A DNA stretch of 64,000 bases from an uncultured Clostridia bacterium (GCA_947625125.1 CANQNF010000002.1:62001-126000), one strand, 5' to 3'; counted from the stretch's first letter, positions 42,160 through 50,396 are shown. A program made the numbers and translations. Notes: a model not told the origin generated them from the sequence alone.

Positions 42160-42570
42160 TAGAGCGAAAATCTAAAAGTTTTCGCTCAAGCCTTTTTCAA
42201 AAGGCTTGCGAGAGTCCAGAGGCGAATGACGATTGCGTTAAAACTTGCTTTTCAAGGCTCCGCTGGAGCCTTTCAAAGAGTTTTAATCGCAAGTCAGCCC
42301 TCGTCGCAGCCCGCAGGCTGCGAAATCCCCGCATCCGGAAAGGATGCCGTCAGGCATCGTTTTCGGAGGCTTAATCCGAAAAAAGATCAGGAGGGTAGCC
42401 CAAACAGTCCGGTGGACTGTTTGGGCGTAGGGGACCCTATCAAGGGGGTCCCCTACCCGACGGCAGTTACTGCCGTCGGGCTTCGCGAAAGGGGCTCGGG
42501 GAAAACCCTGCAAGGGTTGTCCCCGAAAGCTATCGCTCAGCAGTAAGCCCGAGCGAGCGAACGCGGCAGC
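42160..42570. repeat. Hairpin-train intergenic repeat, copy C (diverged)
   Basis: No gene in about 700 bases. Elements in order: AGCCTTTTTC/AAAAGGCT (about 42189), CAAGGCTCC/GGAGCC-type pair, CGCAGCC/GGCTGCG (42305-42322), a 13-bp hairpin with loop GGT (42398-42426, arms GCCCAAACAGTCC and GGACTGTTTGGGC), GTAGGGGACCC/GGGTCCCCTAC (42427-42456), CCCGACGGCAG/CTGCCGTCGGG (42456-42480), a CGGGG/CCCCG hairpin (about 42498-42526) and GCGAACGC/GCGTTCGC (42558-42577). Same order and loops as copies A and B, with stems changed in both arms. Confidence 0.75.
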
Positions 42571-42805
42571 GTTCGCGAGCGAGGGGGAGAGGCGCACTTC
42601 AGTTCCCGCAAGTATTCGCGAGCGAGTTTCGTTCAAGCTGCAAAGGTGAAAGTCAGCACCCCTCCCTTGGGGCAGAGAGCAGGGCAACCCCTCATAACTT
42701 CCCCGCCACCCATCCCCTATAACCCCCACATCCCTCCCCAAAGCCTCAAATTATCTCAAAAAGTTACAAGTTGGTTACAACATTATTACGATTTGGGTTA
42801 AAAGG

Positions 42806-42834
42806 TTGACATTTTGAGAATTTAGGGATAAAAT
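42806..42834 (+). promoter_or_regulatory. Promoter of the pseudokinase gene
   Basis: TTGACA (42806-42811), 17 bases, TAAAAT (42829-42834), about 50 bases before the start codon. Confidence 0.75.
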
Positions 42835-42884
42835 ATAGTGAGATAATTATGCGAGCATATTCTCTGAAAGGGGAAATTTATATC

Positions 42885-44669
42885 ATGAGCGATCACAAGA
42901 CCCTTTGCATGGGCTGTATGGAGCCTCTTGAGCAGGCCGGGGTCTGCCCCTATTGCGGGTACGACGACGGCACGCCTGCCGAGTCGGGCTACTTAAGGCC
43001 CAAGACTGTCTTAGACGGCAAATACATCGTCGGCAAGCTCCTCCGTAAAAACGGGGAGTCCGCCCTGTATATCGGCTACGACAGCCAGACAGAGCAAAAG
43101 GTTTACGTTAAGGAGTATATGCCTGACGCCATATGCACAAGAGACGGCGAGACCCAGGAGATAAAGGTTTACCCCAACGCCAACGTCCAGTATAAAAACT
43201 ATATGTCCGAGTTTATCGAACTCAATAAGGACCTCCAGCGCCTGCGCACCATGTCTCACATCGTCGCGCCTATAGATATGTTTTCCCAGAACGGCACCGC
43301 GTACGTCATCATGAAGTACACCGAGCACCAGACTCTCAAGGAATATCTTGCAGATAACGCGGGGGAGCTTACCTGGGACCAGGTCAAAAAGCTCTTTCCT
43401 CCGCTTCTCACAACTCTCAGCTGCATACATAACGCGGGTCTTTTGCACCGCGGTATCAGCCTTGAGAACATTCTTGTCACGGACGGCGGCGAACTTTTGC
43501 TGACAGGCTTTTCCATAGCGGCCGTCAGGACCGTGAATACCGACCTTGCTCCCGAGCTTTACACCGGCTACTCTGCGCCCGAACAGTATTCCGCTTCGGA
43601 ATGGATAGGCACCTGGACCGACGTATACGCAGTAGCGGCGGTAATGTACCGTCTTCTGACAGGCTGCATGCCGACCGAGCCTATGGCAAGAGTCGGAAAC
43701 GACGACCTTTTGGAGCCTGCCAAAATAAATTATAATGTTCCGGCAAATGTTTCAAAGGTCATCATGCAGGCCATGCGCCTTAACTGTGACCAGAGAATAA
43801 GGACCGTCACCGATTTTGTCACCAAGCTTTTCGAGCAGCCGAGCTATATGCAGAAGCTGCCGAACGGCTCCACCCAGACAATCCCGATACAGGTCCCGAA
43901 GCTTGAGCCGGAGCGTAAAGTCAAGAAAAAGAAAAACCGCAGGCGCGCCCAGGCTATAGCCAACGGATTCATGATCTTAGGAGCGCTTATCTTAGTGGCG
44001 ATAGTGATAGCTGCGTTTGTCATGCTCGCAAGGATGCTTTTGCCCGATTCGGGCAGCGTTCTTCCCGGAGCGGTCACTACCACGGCCTACACTCCGCCTG
44101 TTGTAAACACCGCCGCCACCACCGAGCCGGCTGCCCCGACCACGGCTTCCGAAACGACTCCGAGCGAGACTGCTCCTCCCGAAACAACGGCCGCCACCAA
44201 GAGCGGAGTGCTCTTTGCGATGCCGGACCTTTTGGGCAAGAGATACGACAGCGTCGTCGGAAATTCGGTATGGCAGGGGAAGTTGGAACTTGAGCCGACA
44301 TACGATTATTCCGAGGAATATGAAAACGGCGTTATTTATGAGCAGGACATCGAAAAGGGCACCGAGCTCCAGGGTCTTACAAAGGTCAAGGTCAAGGTGT
44401 CCAAGGGTCTTGAAGTCGTGAAGATACCCGATTTCATGCGCGAGGACGGCACCCGTATGACGAAAGAGGAGTACGCGGCCGAGCTTGATAAGCTGAATAT
44501 CAAGTATGAGTATTCCACTCAGGACAGCTTTGAGGCGTCCGACCTTGTTTTGGGAGTATACTGTTCCGAGACCGGCGGAGAGGTAGGCGGAGACATAAAC
44601 GTCGCCGATGGCAACACTCTTATGGTTTACATCTCCAACTTCAACCCCCTTATGGACGCAGCAGGCTGA
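42885..44669 (+). CDS. Transmembrane pseudokinase with zinc ribbon and PASTA domains
   Basis: About 594 residues. A zinc ribbon (CMGC...CPYC, 8-28) and a kinase-fold domain paralogous to the kinase at 16.7 kb are seen, but catalytic sites are lost: the glycine loop reads LLRKNGESALYIG, the catalytic loop is LHRGISLENI (Asp to Gly, near 190) and DFG is replaced by GFS in LTGFSIA (near 209). The VAIK-type Lys survives (VYVKEYMPD). A transmembrane helix (about 358-386), a Thr/Pro/Ala linker and two PASTA domains (about 441-590) outside follow. PASTA domains bind peptidoglycan. It probably acts as a sensor or scaffold rather than an enzyme. The ATG at 42885 follows AAAGGGG. Confidence 0.88.
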   Translation: MSDHKTLCMGCMEPLEQAGVCPYCGYDDGTPAESGYLRPKTVLDGKYIVGKLLRKNGESALYIGYDSQTEQKVYVKEYMPDAICTRDGETQEIKVYPNANVQYKNYMSEFIELNKDLQRLRTMSHIVAPIDMFSQNGTAYVIMKYTEHQTLKEYLADNAGELTWDQVKKLFPPLLTTLSCIHNAGLLHRGISLENILVTDGGELLLTGFSIAAVRTVNTDLAPELYTGYSAPEQYSASEWIGTWTDVYAVAAVMYRLLTGCMPTEPMARVGNDDLLEPAKINYNVPANVSKVIMQAMRLNCDQRIRTVTDFVTKLFEQPSYMQKLPNGSTQTIPIQVPKLEPERKVKKKKNRRRAQAIANGFMILGALILVAIVIAAFVMLARMLLPDSGSVLPGAVTTTAYTPPVVNTAATTEPAAPTTASETTPSETAPPETTAATKSGVLFAMPDLLGKRYDSVVGNSVWQGKLELEPTYDYSEEYENGVIYEQDIEKGTELQGLTKVKVKVSKGLEVVKIPDFMREDGTRMTKEEYAAELDKLNIKYEYSTQDSFEASDLVLGVYCSETGGEVGGDINVADGNTLMVYISNFNPLMDAAG

Positions 44670-44679
44670 TAGTTGTCAG

Positions 44680-44815
44680 AGAATAGTTGTTAGTTATTAG
44701 TTTAGGTGTCGCCTGACGGCTACGGATTTGAAAATGTTTCTCTGCCATGGCCGGTTTTAACCGACCAACCCCGAACACCTTAAAACTAACGACTATTTAC
44801 TATTCAACTAATTAC
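44680..44815. repeat. Small inverted-repeat element
   Basis: Non-coding. The left end GTTAGTT...GGTGTCGCC (about 44698-44714) and the right end ACACC...AACTAACGACT (about 44776-44796) are imperfect inverted repeats; inside is GGCCGGTT/AACCGACC. The GGTGTCGCC part recurs inverted near 19692-19702. Possibly a degenerate miniature element. Confidence 0.4.
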
Positions 44816-44846
44816 TAATCGGTCAAAACGCACATATAAGTTTAAA

Positions 44847-44873
44847 AAGAGGTGTCGATTTTCGGCACCTCTT
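44847..44873 (+). terminator. Hairpin terminator upstream of pfkA
   Basis: AAGAGGTG (44847-44854) pairs with CACCTCTT (44866-44873), followed by a T run at 44882-44887. Confidence 0.6.
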
Positions 44874-44888
44874 AATTGCGGTTTTTTC

Positions 44889-44917
44889 TTGACTTTATCG
44901 GTCGGCTGTGCTATTCT
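44889..44917 (+). promoter_or_regulatory. pfkA promoter
   Basis: TTGACT (44889-44894), 17 bases, TATTCT (44912-44917), about 70 bases before the pfkA start. Confidence 0.7.
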
Positions 44918-44989
44918 AAATGTTGAAAACAGACGTTTTGTCTGTACGTTTGCTATGCGTATATTTTACATATGGAGGAATCGAATATC

Positions 44990-45970
44990 ATGACGATAGG
45001 CTTACTTACCAGCGGAGGAGACGCTCCCGGCATGAATGCGGCGATCAGATCCGTGACAAGGTCCGCGATTGCAAGAGGCTTTAAGGTCATAGGTATCCGC
45101 CGCGGATACCAGGGGCTTTTAGAGGGCGATATGTATGAGCTCGGCGCCCGCGACGTCTCCGATATACTTCATCGCGGAGGTACGATGCTCAGAACTGCGC
45201 GCAGCAAGGAATTTGCCACTCCCGAGGGAGTCCAGAAGGCAAAGAAGATCCTTGAGGACGCAGGGATCGAGTCACTCATCGTTATAGGAGGGGACGGCAC
45301 CTACCGCGGAGCGCTCGACCTCTCAAGAGAGGGCGTTAAGTGCATAGGTCTTCCCGGCACCATCGACAACGATATCGTCTGCACCGAATACACCATCGGC
45401 TTCGATACCGCCCAGAACACCTGTATCGAAATGCTCGACAAGATAAAGGACACCGAAATGTCCCACGACCGTTGCTCCGTCGTTGAGGTAATGGGCAGAA
45501 AGGCTCCTCACATCGGCGTAAGAGTAGCCGCCGCCACCGGCGCTATCGACTGCATCATCACCGACGACAAGCCGAGGCTCGGCGAGAGACTCGACGAGAT
45601 CTGCCACAAAATAATCGAGCAGCGTTCAAAGGGCAAGAGCCACTTCGAGCTTGTAGTCTGCGAGGGCGCTGTCGACGAGAAATTCACCTCCGACGATATT
45701 GCAAAATACATCGAGAAAAAGACCGGCGTCACCTCAAGAGCCACCGTTTTGGGCCATGTTCAGAGAGGCGGCTCGCCGACCTGTTATGACAGAGTAATGG
45801 CCCTTAAGATGGGCTACTACGCGGTCGAACTTCTGGCAAACGGCTACGCCAACAGAATAGTCGCCACCAAAAACGACAAGCTCGTCGATTATGACATCGA
45901 GGAAGCATTGAAGATGCAAAAGGGCTACGACGAGAAGCTTCATTCCGTCTCAAGGATCCTTTCGATATAA
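44990..45970 (+). CDS. pfkA: ATP-dependent 6-phosphofructokinase
   Basis: About 326 residues. Commits glycolysis by phosphorylating fructose 6-phosphate. TIGLLTSGGDAPGMNAAIR at the start, GGDGTYRGA near 96 (ATP site), PGTIDNDI near 117 with catalytic Asp, and MGRKAPHIG near 164. The ATG at 44990 has GGAGGA ten bases upstream; an in-frame ATG at 44972 has none. A THF riboswitch begins 17 bases after its stop. Confidence 0.95.
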   Translation: MTIGLLTSGGDAPGMNAAIRSVTRSAIARGFKVIGIRRGYQGLLEGDMYELGARDVSDILHRGGTMLRTARSKEFATPEGVQKAKKILEDAGIESLIVIGGDGTYRGALDLSREGVKCIGLPGTIDNDIVCTEYTIGFDTAQNTCIEMLDKIKDTEMSHDRCSVVEVMGRKAPHIGVRVAAATGAIDCIITDDKPRLGERLDEICHKIIEQRSKGKSHFELVVCEGAVDEKFTSDDIAKYIEKKTGVTSRATVLGHVQRGGSPTCYDRVMALKMGYYAVELLANGYANRIVATKNDKLVDYDIEEALKMQKGYDEKLHSVSRILSI

Positions 45971-45986
45971 ATTCAACGCAATAAAA

Positions 45987-46104
45987 CAAGAGTAGAAAGC
46001 CGAGCGTTCAGTGTCCGGAGGACGGGGAGTTGCCTCCGAAACGAATGTCGGGAAACAAAGAAAAGCTTTTTTCCTGCTGCGGTTCGGCTTTCGCATCCCG
46101 CTTG
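45987..46104 (+). promoter_or_regulatory. Tetrahydrofolate (THF) riboswitch
   Basis: The outer stem CAAG (45987-45990)/CTTG (46101-46104) and the long stem GAAAGCCGA (45995-46003)/TCGGCTTTC (46084-46092) frame class I THF riboswitch consensus blocks: AGAGTAGA at the 5' end, GCGTTCAGTG, GGGGAGTTGCC, CGAAACGA, TGCGGT and GCATCCCGCTT at the 3' end. It sits upstream of a folate-transporter gene. Downstream, TTTTAAG (46142-46148) can pair with CTTAAAA (46164-46170) next to the Shine-Dalgarno AAGGAGG, suggesting translational control. Confidence 0.88.
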
Positions 46105-46184
46105 ATTTGCATAAAAACGCCTTTTATCGGCTTTTCCGGCATTTTAAGCAGGCTGTGTGTTTACTTAAAAAGGAGGAAACGTCA

Positions 46185-46994
46185 ATGAAAGGCTTTTTTC
46201 ATCTTTTTACCCGCTCCGCCAAGGAGCTGAAAAACATCCGCTGCCTTGTCGCGACGGCGATGCTGATAGCGCTTGACATAGTCATCAAGCTTACTTTAGA
46301 CGTCCACACGAGCGAAACGCTCCACATATCCTTTGCATTCGTGGCGCTTTCGACGATTTCAATGCTGTTCGGCCCCACGGTCGGCTTCACGGCGGGCGTT
46401 GTCACCGATATTTTGGGATTTCTCCTGAAGCCCTCGGGCGCGTTCGACATCCGATTCACGCTTATAGAGGGCCTTGGAGCGCTTATCTACGGCATTTTCC
46501 TATACAATGCCAAAAACGACAAATGGATGGTCCCGAGAATAATCGCCGCCAAAACGACGGTCGTCGCGGTCTGCAACCTCTGGCTCACGACGTGGGCGGT
46601 CGCTTCTTTGGCCGGCAAGGGCTTTTTGGCGATGTTCCCGGCGAGGGCGATAAAGAACCTCGTGCAGCTGCCGATAGATATAATTATTCTGTCGGTTTTG
46701 CTTCCGCTTATTTTGAAGGCATGGCAGTCCGTCCCCGGAAACAGGCGCGTGACCGACGAAAAGCTGCTGTTTTCGGATGAAAATGTCGGCAAGGCTATGA
46801 TAACCCTGACGGCGCTTGTCATGGTGATAGTTTGCAGCTTGGCATATGCCGCCCAGTACCTTTCCGACCAGCAGAAAGAGCTTAAAAACCGTCTTAACGA
46901 CCAGGACGAGACGATCGCAAGGCTTGACGAAGAAGTAGGGAAGCTTTATGAAAACGCCGGCATAGAGCGGGCTGTTCCGAGCGCGGAGGAGTAA
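46185..46994 (+). CDS. folT: Folate-specific ECF transporter S component FolT
   Basis: About 269 residues. A membrane S component that binds folate and docks on the shared ECF energising module. Six transmembrane segments; the region ALDIVIKLTLDVHTSETLHISFAF and FGPTVGFTAGVVTDILGFLL is typical of FolT. An unusual C-terminal extension (about 225-269) is a charged coiled-coil-like tail. The ATG at 46185 has AAGGAGG; an upstream open frame runs through the riboswitch and is not coding. The riboswitch supports the substrate assignment. Confidence 0.9.
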   Translation: MKGFFHLFTRSAKELKNIRCLVATAMLIALDIVIKLTLDVHTSETLHISFAFVALSTISMLFGPTVGFTAGVVTDILGFLLKPSGAFDIRFTLIEGLGALIYGIFLYNAKNDKWMVPRIIAAKTTVVAVCNLWLTTWAVASLAGKGFLAMFPARAIKNLVQLPIDIIILSVLLPLILKAWQSVPGNRRVTDEKLLFSDENVGKAMITLTALVMVIVCSLAYAAQYLSDQQKELKNRLNDQDETIARLDEEVGKLYENAGIERAVPSAEE

Positions 46995-47087
46995 AAAAGA
47001 TATTTCGGGGGTTCAATATGATGGGAAAGAACGGCGACGTCGCAGCCCGCGGCTCGCCGCTCATGCTTTTTGTTTTCATTTTCCCTC

Positions 47088-47116
47088 TTGCAACCTTGCG
47101 CAAAATGTAGTATAAT
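47088..47116 (+). promoter_or_regulatory. Promoter of the SpoIIM-like/YesL-like pair
   Basis: TTGCAA (47088-47093), 17 bases, TATAAT (47111-47116). About 60 bases of leader follow to the ATG at 47177. Confidence 0.7.
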
Positions 47117-47176
47117 ATATCCGTGCTCTTCTAACCTGTCCTCCCCGGGAATATACTTTCATCGGAGGATGATAAC

Positions 47177-47758
47177 ATGAAAGAGCTGACATACGGGCCA
47201 AAGCCCATGAGCGCCGAAATAACCCTCGGCCTATCCGCGGCCGTCGGAGTGACCGCGGGCGTGATAATAAGCCTGAACATCCCGCAGCCGACCCTTATCT
47301 CGCTTTGCGGCATATCCCAAAAGCTTGAACTTGCCGCAGGCGGGTCTCTTTTCGAGGTGTTTCTGAGGTCGTTTTCGGGCATAGCGCTTTTGCAGCTTGC
47401 CGCATATTTTTTGGGATTCTGCGCCCTCGGCCAGCCGTTCGAGATTTTGCTTACGGCATTTCGCGGGCTCGGTCTCGGGCTGTGCGTAAGGGGAGCATAC
47501 CTTAACGAAAACCTGCTTTTGTCTTTGGCTGCGTTTCTTCCCTATGCAGTCGCGTCGACCGGCGTTTTGCTCTTATGCTGCAAGGACGCCCTCGGGCTTT
47601 CAAACAAATATCTCCGTCTTTCGATGACGGCGGAAAACCGTCTCGGCATGAAAAAGGACGTCAGAGACTACACCGTGAGATTTTTGATATATTATCTTGC
47701 GTCAACAGTGTTTGCATTTGCGGACGCATATCTTGCCGGAGCTCTTTCAAGGCTCTGA
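47177..47758 (+). CDS. SpoIIM-like integral membrane protein
   Basis: 193 residues, about five hydrophobic segments. The arrangement of SFSGIALLQLAAYFLGFCALGQP and ILLTAFRGLGLGLCVRGAYL resembles the stage II sporulation protein M (DUF95) fold, which in B. subtilis is part of the septal peptidoglycan machinery for engulfment. The match is moderate, so the family call is provisional. The ribosome binding site GGAGGATG is seven bases upstream. A YesL-like gene follows after 26 bases. Confidence 0.55.
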   Translation: MKELTYGPKPMSAEITLGLSAAVGVTAGVIISLNIPQPTLISLCGISQKLELAAGGSLFEVFLRSFSGIALLQLAAYFLGFCALGQPFEILLTAFRGLGLGLCVRGAYLNENLLLSLAAFLPYAVASTGVLLLCCKDALGLSNKYLRLSMTAENRLGMKKDVRDYTVRFLIYYLASTVFAFADAYLAGALSRL

Positions 47759-47784
47759 GCTCGGTAAAGAAAGGATGTAAAAAA

Positions 47785-48672
47785 ATGGGACTGTTTTCAA
47801 ACTATGAAAAGGTCGGCAAGGGCGTGACAAAGGACCCTGACAACAAAATCGCGCTGTTTCGGTTCTTTGACATTTATTTGAACCACCTTTCAAAGCTGAT
47901 TGCCCTGAACTTCATATTCCTGCTTGCGCTTTTGCCGTTTGCGGGGATAATGTTCGTCGAGTATCTCGGGGTCGGCAATATCGGCTACTATGTAATTTTT
48001 GTTCTTTTGGGAGCATTCGTCGGCCCGGCCCTTTGCGGGTTCATGAAAGTCCTTAGAAACATCTCCTGCCGCAGGCCCGTCTTTATCTGGAGCGATTTCT
48101 GGAAAGCATTCCGTTCCAACTTCAAGCAGGGCGCCGTAATGGGCATGATAGATATGTTCTTCATCGTTGCAATGAGCTTCGCGATACCCCTGTACTGGAG
48201 CTTTGCGGCCGAAAATTCATTTTTCAACATACCCTTTATTATCTGCATCGTAACAGCGTTTATATTTATCATGATGCACTTCTACATCTATCTTATGATA
48301 GTCTCGACGACGCTTAATCTCTGGCAGATACTGAAAAACGCGCTCTATCTTACAGCCATCGAGATAAAAACGAGCGTTATAAACCTTATAACCACCGTTG
48401 TCATTGTAGCCGCGGCAATTCTTTTGTTCCCGTGGTCCGTGATTCTGCTTCTGATAGTCCCGTCGTTTTTGGGGCTTCTCTATGCGTTCAACTGCTTCCC
48501 GGCGATAAGAAACCGCGTCATCAAGCCCTACTATGACGAAAGAGGCGAGGAGATGCCGGATATAAGATACACACAGCCCGACGATGACGACGAAGCGGTC
48601 TTTGTCGACACTCCCGAGACCGAAATACCCCAGGAGCCTCCCAAAAAGACCAAGAAAAAGAGGATCAGATAA
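47785..48672 (+). CDS. YesL-like (DUF624) membrane protein
   Basis: 295 residues with about six transmembrane helices. An N-terminal FFDIYLNHLSKLIALNFIFLL and GLLYAFNCFPAIRN near 235 resemble the YesL/DUF624 family, often found with carbohydrate ABC transporters but of unknown role. The C-terminal about 45 residues are acidic and then Lys-rich (PKKTKKKRIR), probably cytosolic. The start is preceded by AAAGGATG. No transporter genes are adjacent here. Confidence 0.75.
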   Translation: MGLFSNYEKVGKGVTKDPDNKIALFRFFDIYLNHLSKLIALNFIFLLALLPFAGIMFVEYLGVGNIGYYVIFVLLGAFVGPALCGFMKVLRNISCRRPVFIWSDFWKAFRSNFKQGAVMGMIDMFFIVAMSFAIPLYWSFAAENSFFNIPFIICIVTAFIFIMMHFYIYLMIVSTTLNLWQILKNALYLTAIEIKTSVINLITTVVIVAAAILLFPWSVILLLIVPSFLGLLYAFNCFPAIRNRVIKPYYDERGEEMPDIRYTQPDDDDEAVFVDTPETEIPQEPPKKTKKKRIR

Positions 48673-48678
48673 AAAAAC

Positions 48679-48702
48679 AGGCCGGGCTATACCACCCGGC
48701 CT
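48679..48702. terminator. Terminator hairpin after the YesL-like gene
   Basis: AGGCCGGG (48679-48686) pairs with CCCGGCCT (48695-48702). The A run before it favours the - strand gene that converges here. Confidence 0.6.
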
Positions 48703-48721
48703 TGCGCAGGTCATCCCCGCC

Positions 48722-48901
48722 TTACATGAACATTCCGCCCAAAATATCCATCATTGAGCCTACCGAGCGAACGGCTTTCATCGTGCTCGATTTGAAGCGG
48801 CGCTTTTCGGAGCCTGTGGCGTTAGTGAGCGCGTAGGTAACGACCCCGGCCGCCATGCCCACGGCCATACCTTTTGCAAGTGAAGAAATGTTCATCGTCA
48901 T
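48722..48901 (-). CDS. Small single-helix membrane protein (59 residues)
   Basis: Open frame ATG 48901 to TAA 48722 on the - strand. The protein starts MTMNISSLAKGMAVGMAAG, giving one glycine-rich helix of about 20 residues (ISSLAKG to TYALTNA), followed by a basic patch (SEKRRFKSS) and a short amphipathic end (SVGSMMDILGGMFM). It resembles YtxH-type small membrane proteins in shape only; the family is not recognised. GAAAGG lies about 12 bases upstream; an alternative ATG is at 48895. Codon use matches neighbours and a terminator follows, so it is probably real. Confidence 0.6.
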   Translation of the reverse strand: MTMNISSLAKGMAVGMAAGVVTYALTNATGSEKRRFKSSTMKAVRSVGSMMDILGGMFM

Positions 48902-49019
48902 AAATAATACCAGCCTTTCAAAATAATGTAATACTATTTTACGCTCTCATGCAAAAAATAAACGCAGAAAATGCGACATTTTACAGGTAAATTCATCCAT
49001 CTCAGAGAGGAAGCTTTAT

Positions 49020-49880
49020 ATGTCAGAACTCAAGCGAGTCGCCGCAATTCACGATCTTTCCGGCGTGGGACGCTGTTCGCTGTCGGTCATCCTGCCGACG
49101 CTGTCCGTAATGGGGGTACAGGTCTGCCCCATGCCGACGGCGCTTTTGTCGACCCACACGAGCGGCTTTGGCGAGGTGGTACTAAAGGACATGACCGACT
49201 ACATCCCCGAGGCTTTGAAGCACTATCTTTCGGCAGGCATTGACTTCGACTGTGTATACTCCGGTTTTTTGGCCTCCGAGGTCCAAGTCACGCACTGTCT
49301 CGAGGTCATGGACAGCTTCAAGGGGGCTTTGCGGGTAGTCGACCCGGTCATGGGCGACAACGGCAAGCGCTACCGCACCTACGACGACGTTTTATGCAGA
49401 AGAATGAGCGAGCTTGTAGCGGCTGCGGACATAATCACCCCGAACCTGACTGAGGCTTCGATACTTTTGAATACGTCATATCCGATGGCGCCCCTGACGG
49501 TGAGCGAGGCAAAGCAGTACCTTGTCAAGCTCTCGAACAAGGGCCCGAAGATAGTGGTCATAACCGGCGTGCAGCTTGCCGACGGTGAGGTCTGCAACAT
49601 CGGATATGACCGCGATAACAACGCTTTCTGGCGGGTCTCGTACGAGATGATACCGAAAAATTATCCCGGAACGGGGGATATTTTTGCGAGCATTTTGACC
49701 GGCGGCATACTCCTTGGCGACAGCCTCCCGATAGCGATGGAGCGCGCTACAACGTTCTGCGAGTACGCGATAAAAACGACTTTCGGTTACGGAGCACCCG
49801 TGAGAGAGGGAGTCATGCTCGAAAAATGCCTGCCGACTCTTGCCGAAAAGCAGCGCTTCACCGAGTATCGGCAGCTGTGA
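49020..49880 (+). CDS. pdxY: Pyridoxal/pyridoxamine kinase
   Basis: 286 residues of the ribokinase-like fold. VAAIHDLSGVGRCSL at the start, DPVMGDNGKRY near 108 and the catalytic NYPGTGDIFASIL near 218 are those of PdxK/PdxY enzymes that phosphorylate vitamin B6 vitamers. Symbol choice between pdxK and pdxY is uncertain. The ribosome binding site GAGAGGAAG is about eight bases upstream. Followed by trmL after 14 bases. Confidence 0.88.
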   Translation: MSELKRVAAIHDLSGVGRCSLSVILPTLSVMGVQVCPMPTALLSTHTSGFGEVVLKDMTDYIPEALKHYLSAGIDFDCVYSGFLASEVQVTHCLEVMDSFKGALRVVDPVMGDNGKRYRTYDDVLCRRMSELVAAADIITPNLTEASILLNTSYPMAPLTVSEAKQYLVKLSNKGPKIVVITGVQLADGEVCNIGYDRDNNAFWRVSYEMIPKNYPGTGDIFASILTGGILLGDSLPIAMERATTFCEYAIKTTFGYGAPVREGVMLEKCLPTLAEKQRFTEYRQL

Positions 49881-49894
49881 GAAAGGAGCAAAAA

Positions 49895-50395
49895 ATGACC
49901 CTGAACATAGTTTTGGTCGAGCCCCAGATTCCCCAGAACACCGGAAACATCTCCCGGACCTGCGCCGTTACCGGAGCAAGGCTTCATCTTGTAAAGCCGA
50001 TGGGCTTTACAGTCACCGATAAAAACCTCAAGCGCGCAGGCCTCGACTACTGGGACAAGCTCGACATCACCTACTACGACGGCCTCGCAGACTTTTTTGA
50101 GAGAACAAAAGGCGGTAAGTATTTTTACTTTACAACTAAAGGCCGCCATGTTTATTCCGACATGCAATACCCCGACGGCTGCTACATTCTTTTCGGCAGG
50201 GAGGACGCGGGCCTGCCGGAAGATTTATTACACGCTAACCCGGATACCTGCGTTCGTCTCCCGATGAGGCCGACTCTCAGGAGCCTGAATCTATCAAACT
50301 CCGTCGCCATCGCGGCCTATGAGATACTTCGCCAGTGGGACTTTCCCGACCTTGAGCGTGAGGGGAAGCTCACGCGCTTTACATGGGAGGACTGA
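49895..50395 (+). CDS. trmL: tRNA (cytidine/uridine-34 2'-O)-methyltransferase TrmL
   Basis: 166 residues, SPOUT fold. LNIVLVEPQIPQNTGNISRTC at the start, FGREDAGLPE near 108 and the trefoil-knot end RPTLRSLNLSNSVAIAAYE near 130 identify TrmL/CspR. Methylates the ribose of the wobble base in tRNA-Leu isoacceptors. The ATG at 49895 follows GAAAGGAG; the longer frame is out of the expected start region. Confidence 0.95.
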   Translation: MTLNIVLVEPQIPQNTGNISRTCAVTGARLHLVKPMGFTVTDKNLKRAGLDYWDKLDITYYDGLADFFERTKGGKYFYFTTKGRHVYSDMQYPDGCYILFGREDAGLPEDLLHANPDTCVRLPMRPTLRSLNLSNSVAIAAYEILRQWDFPDLEREGKLTRFTWED

Positions 50396-50396
50396 C

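Noticed and set aside
46011-46184. N-terminal extension of FolT upstream of 46185
   Set aside because: The extension runs through the THF riboswitch, whereas ATG 46185 has a strong AAGGAGG and begins the first transmembrane segment region.
47019-47111. 30-residue hydrophobic open frame before the SpoIIM-like gene
   Set aside because: Only a weak ribosome binding site, and its 3' end coincides with a good promoter (TTGCAA-17-TATAAT) for the next gene; not enough support.
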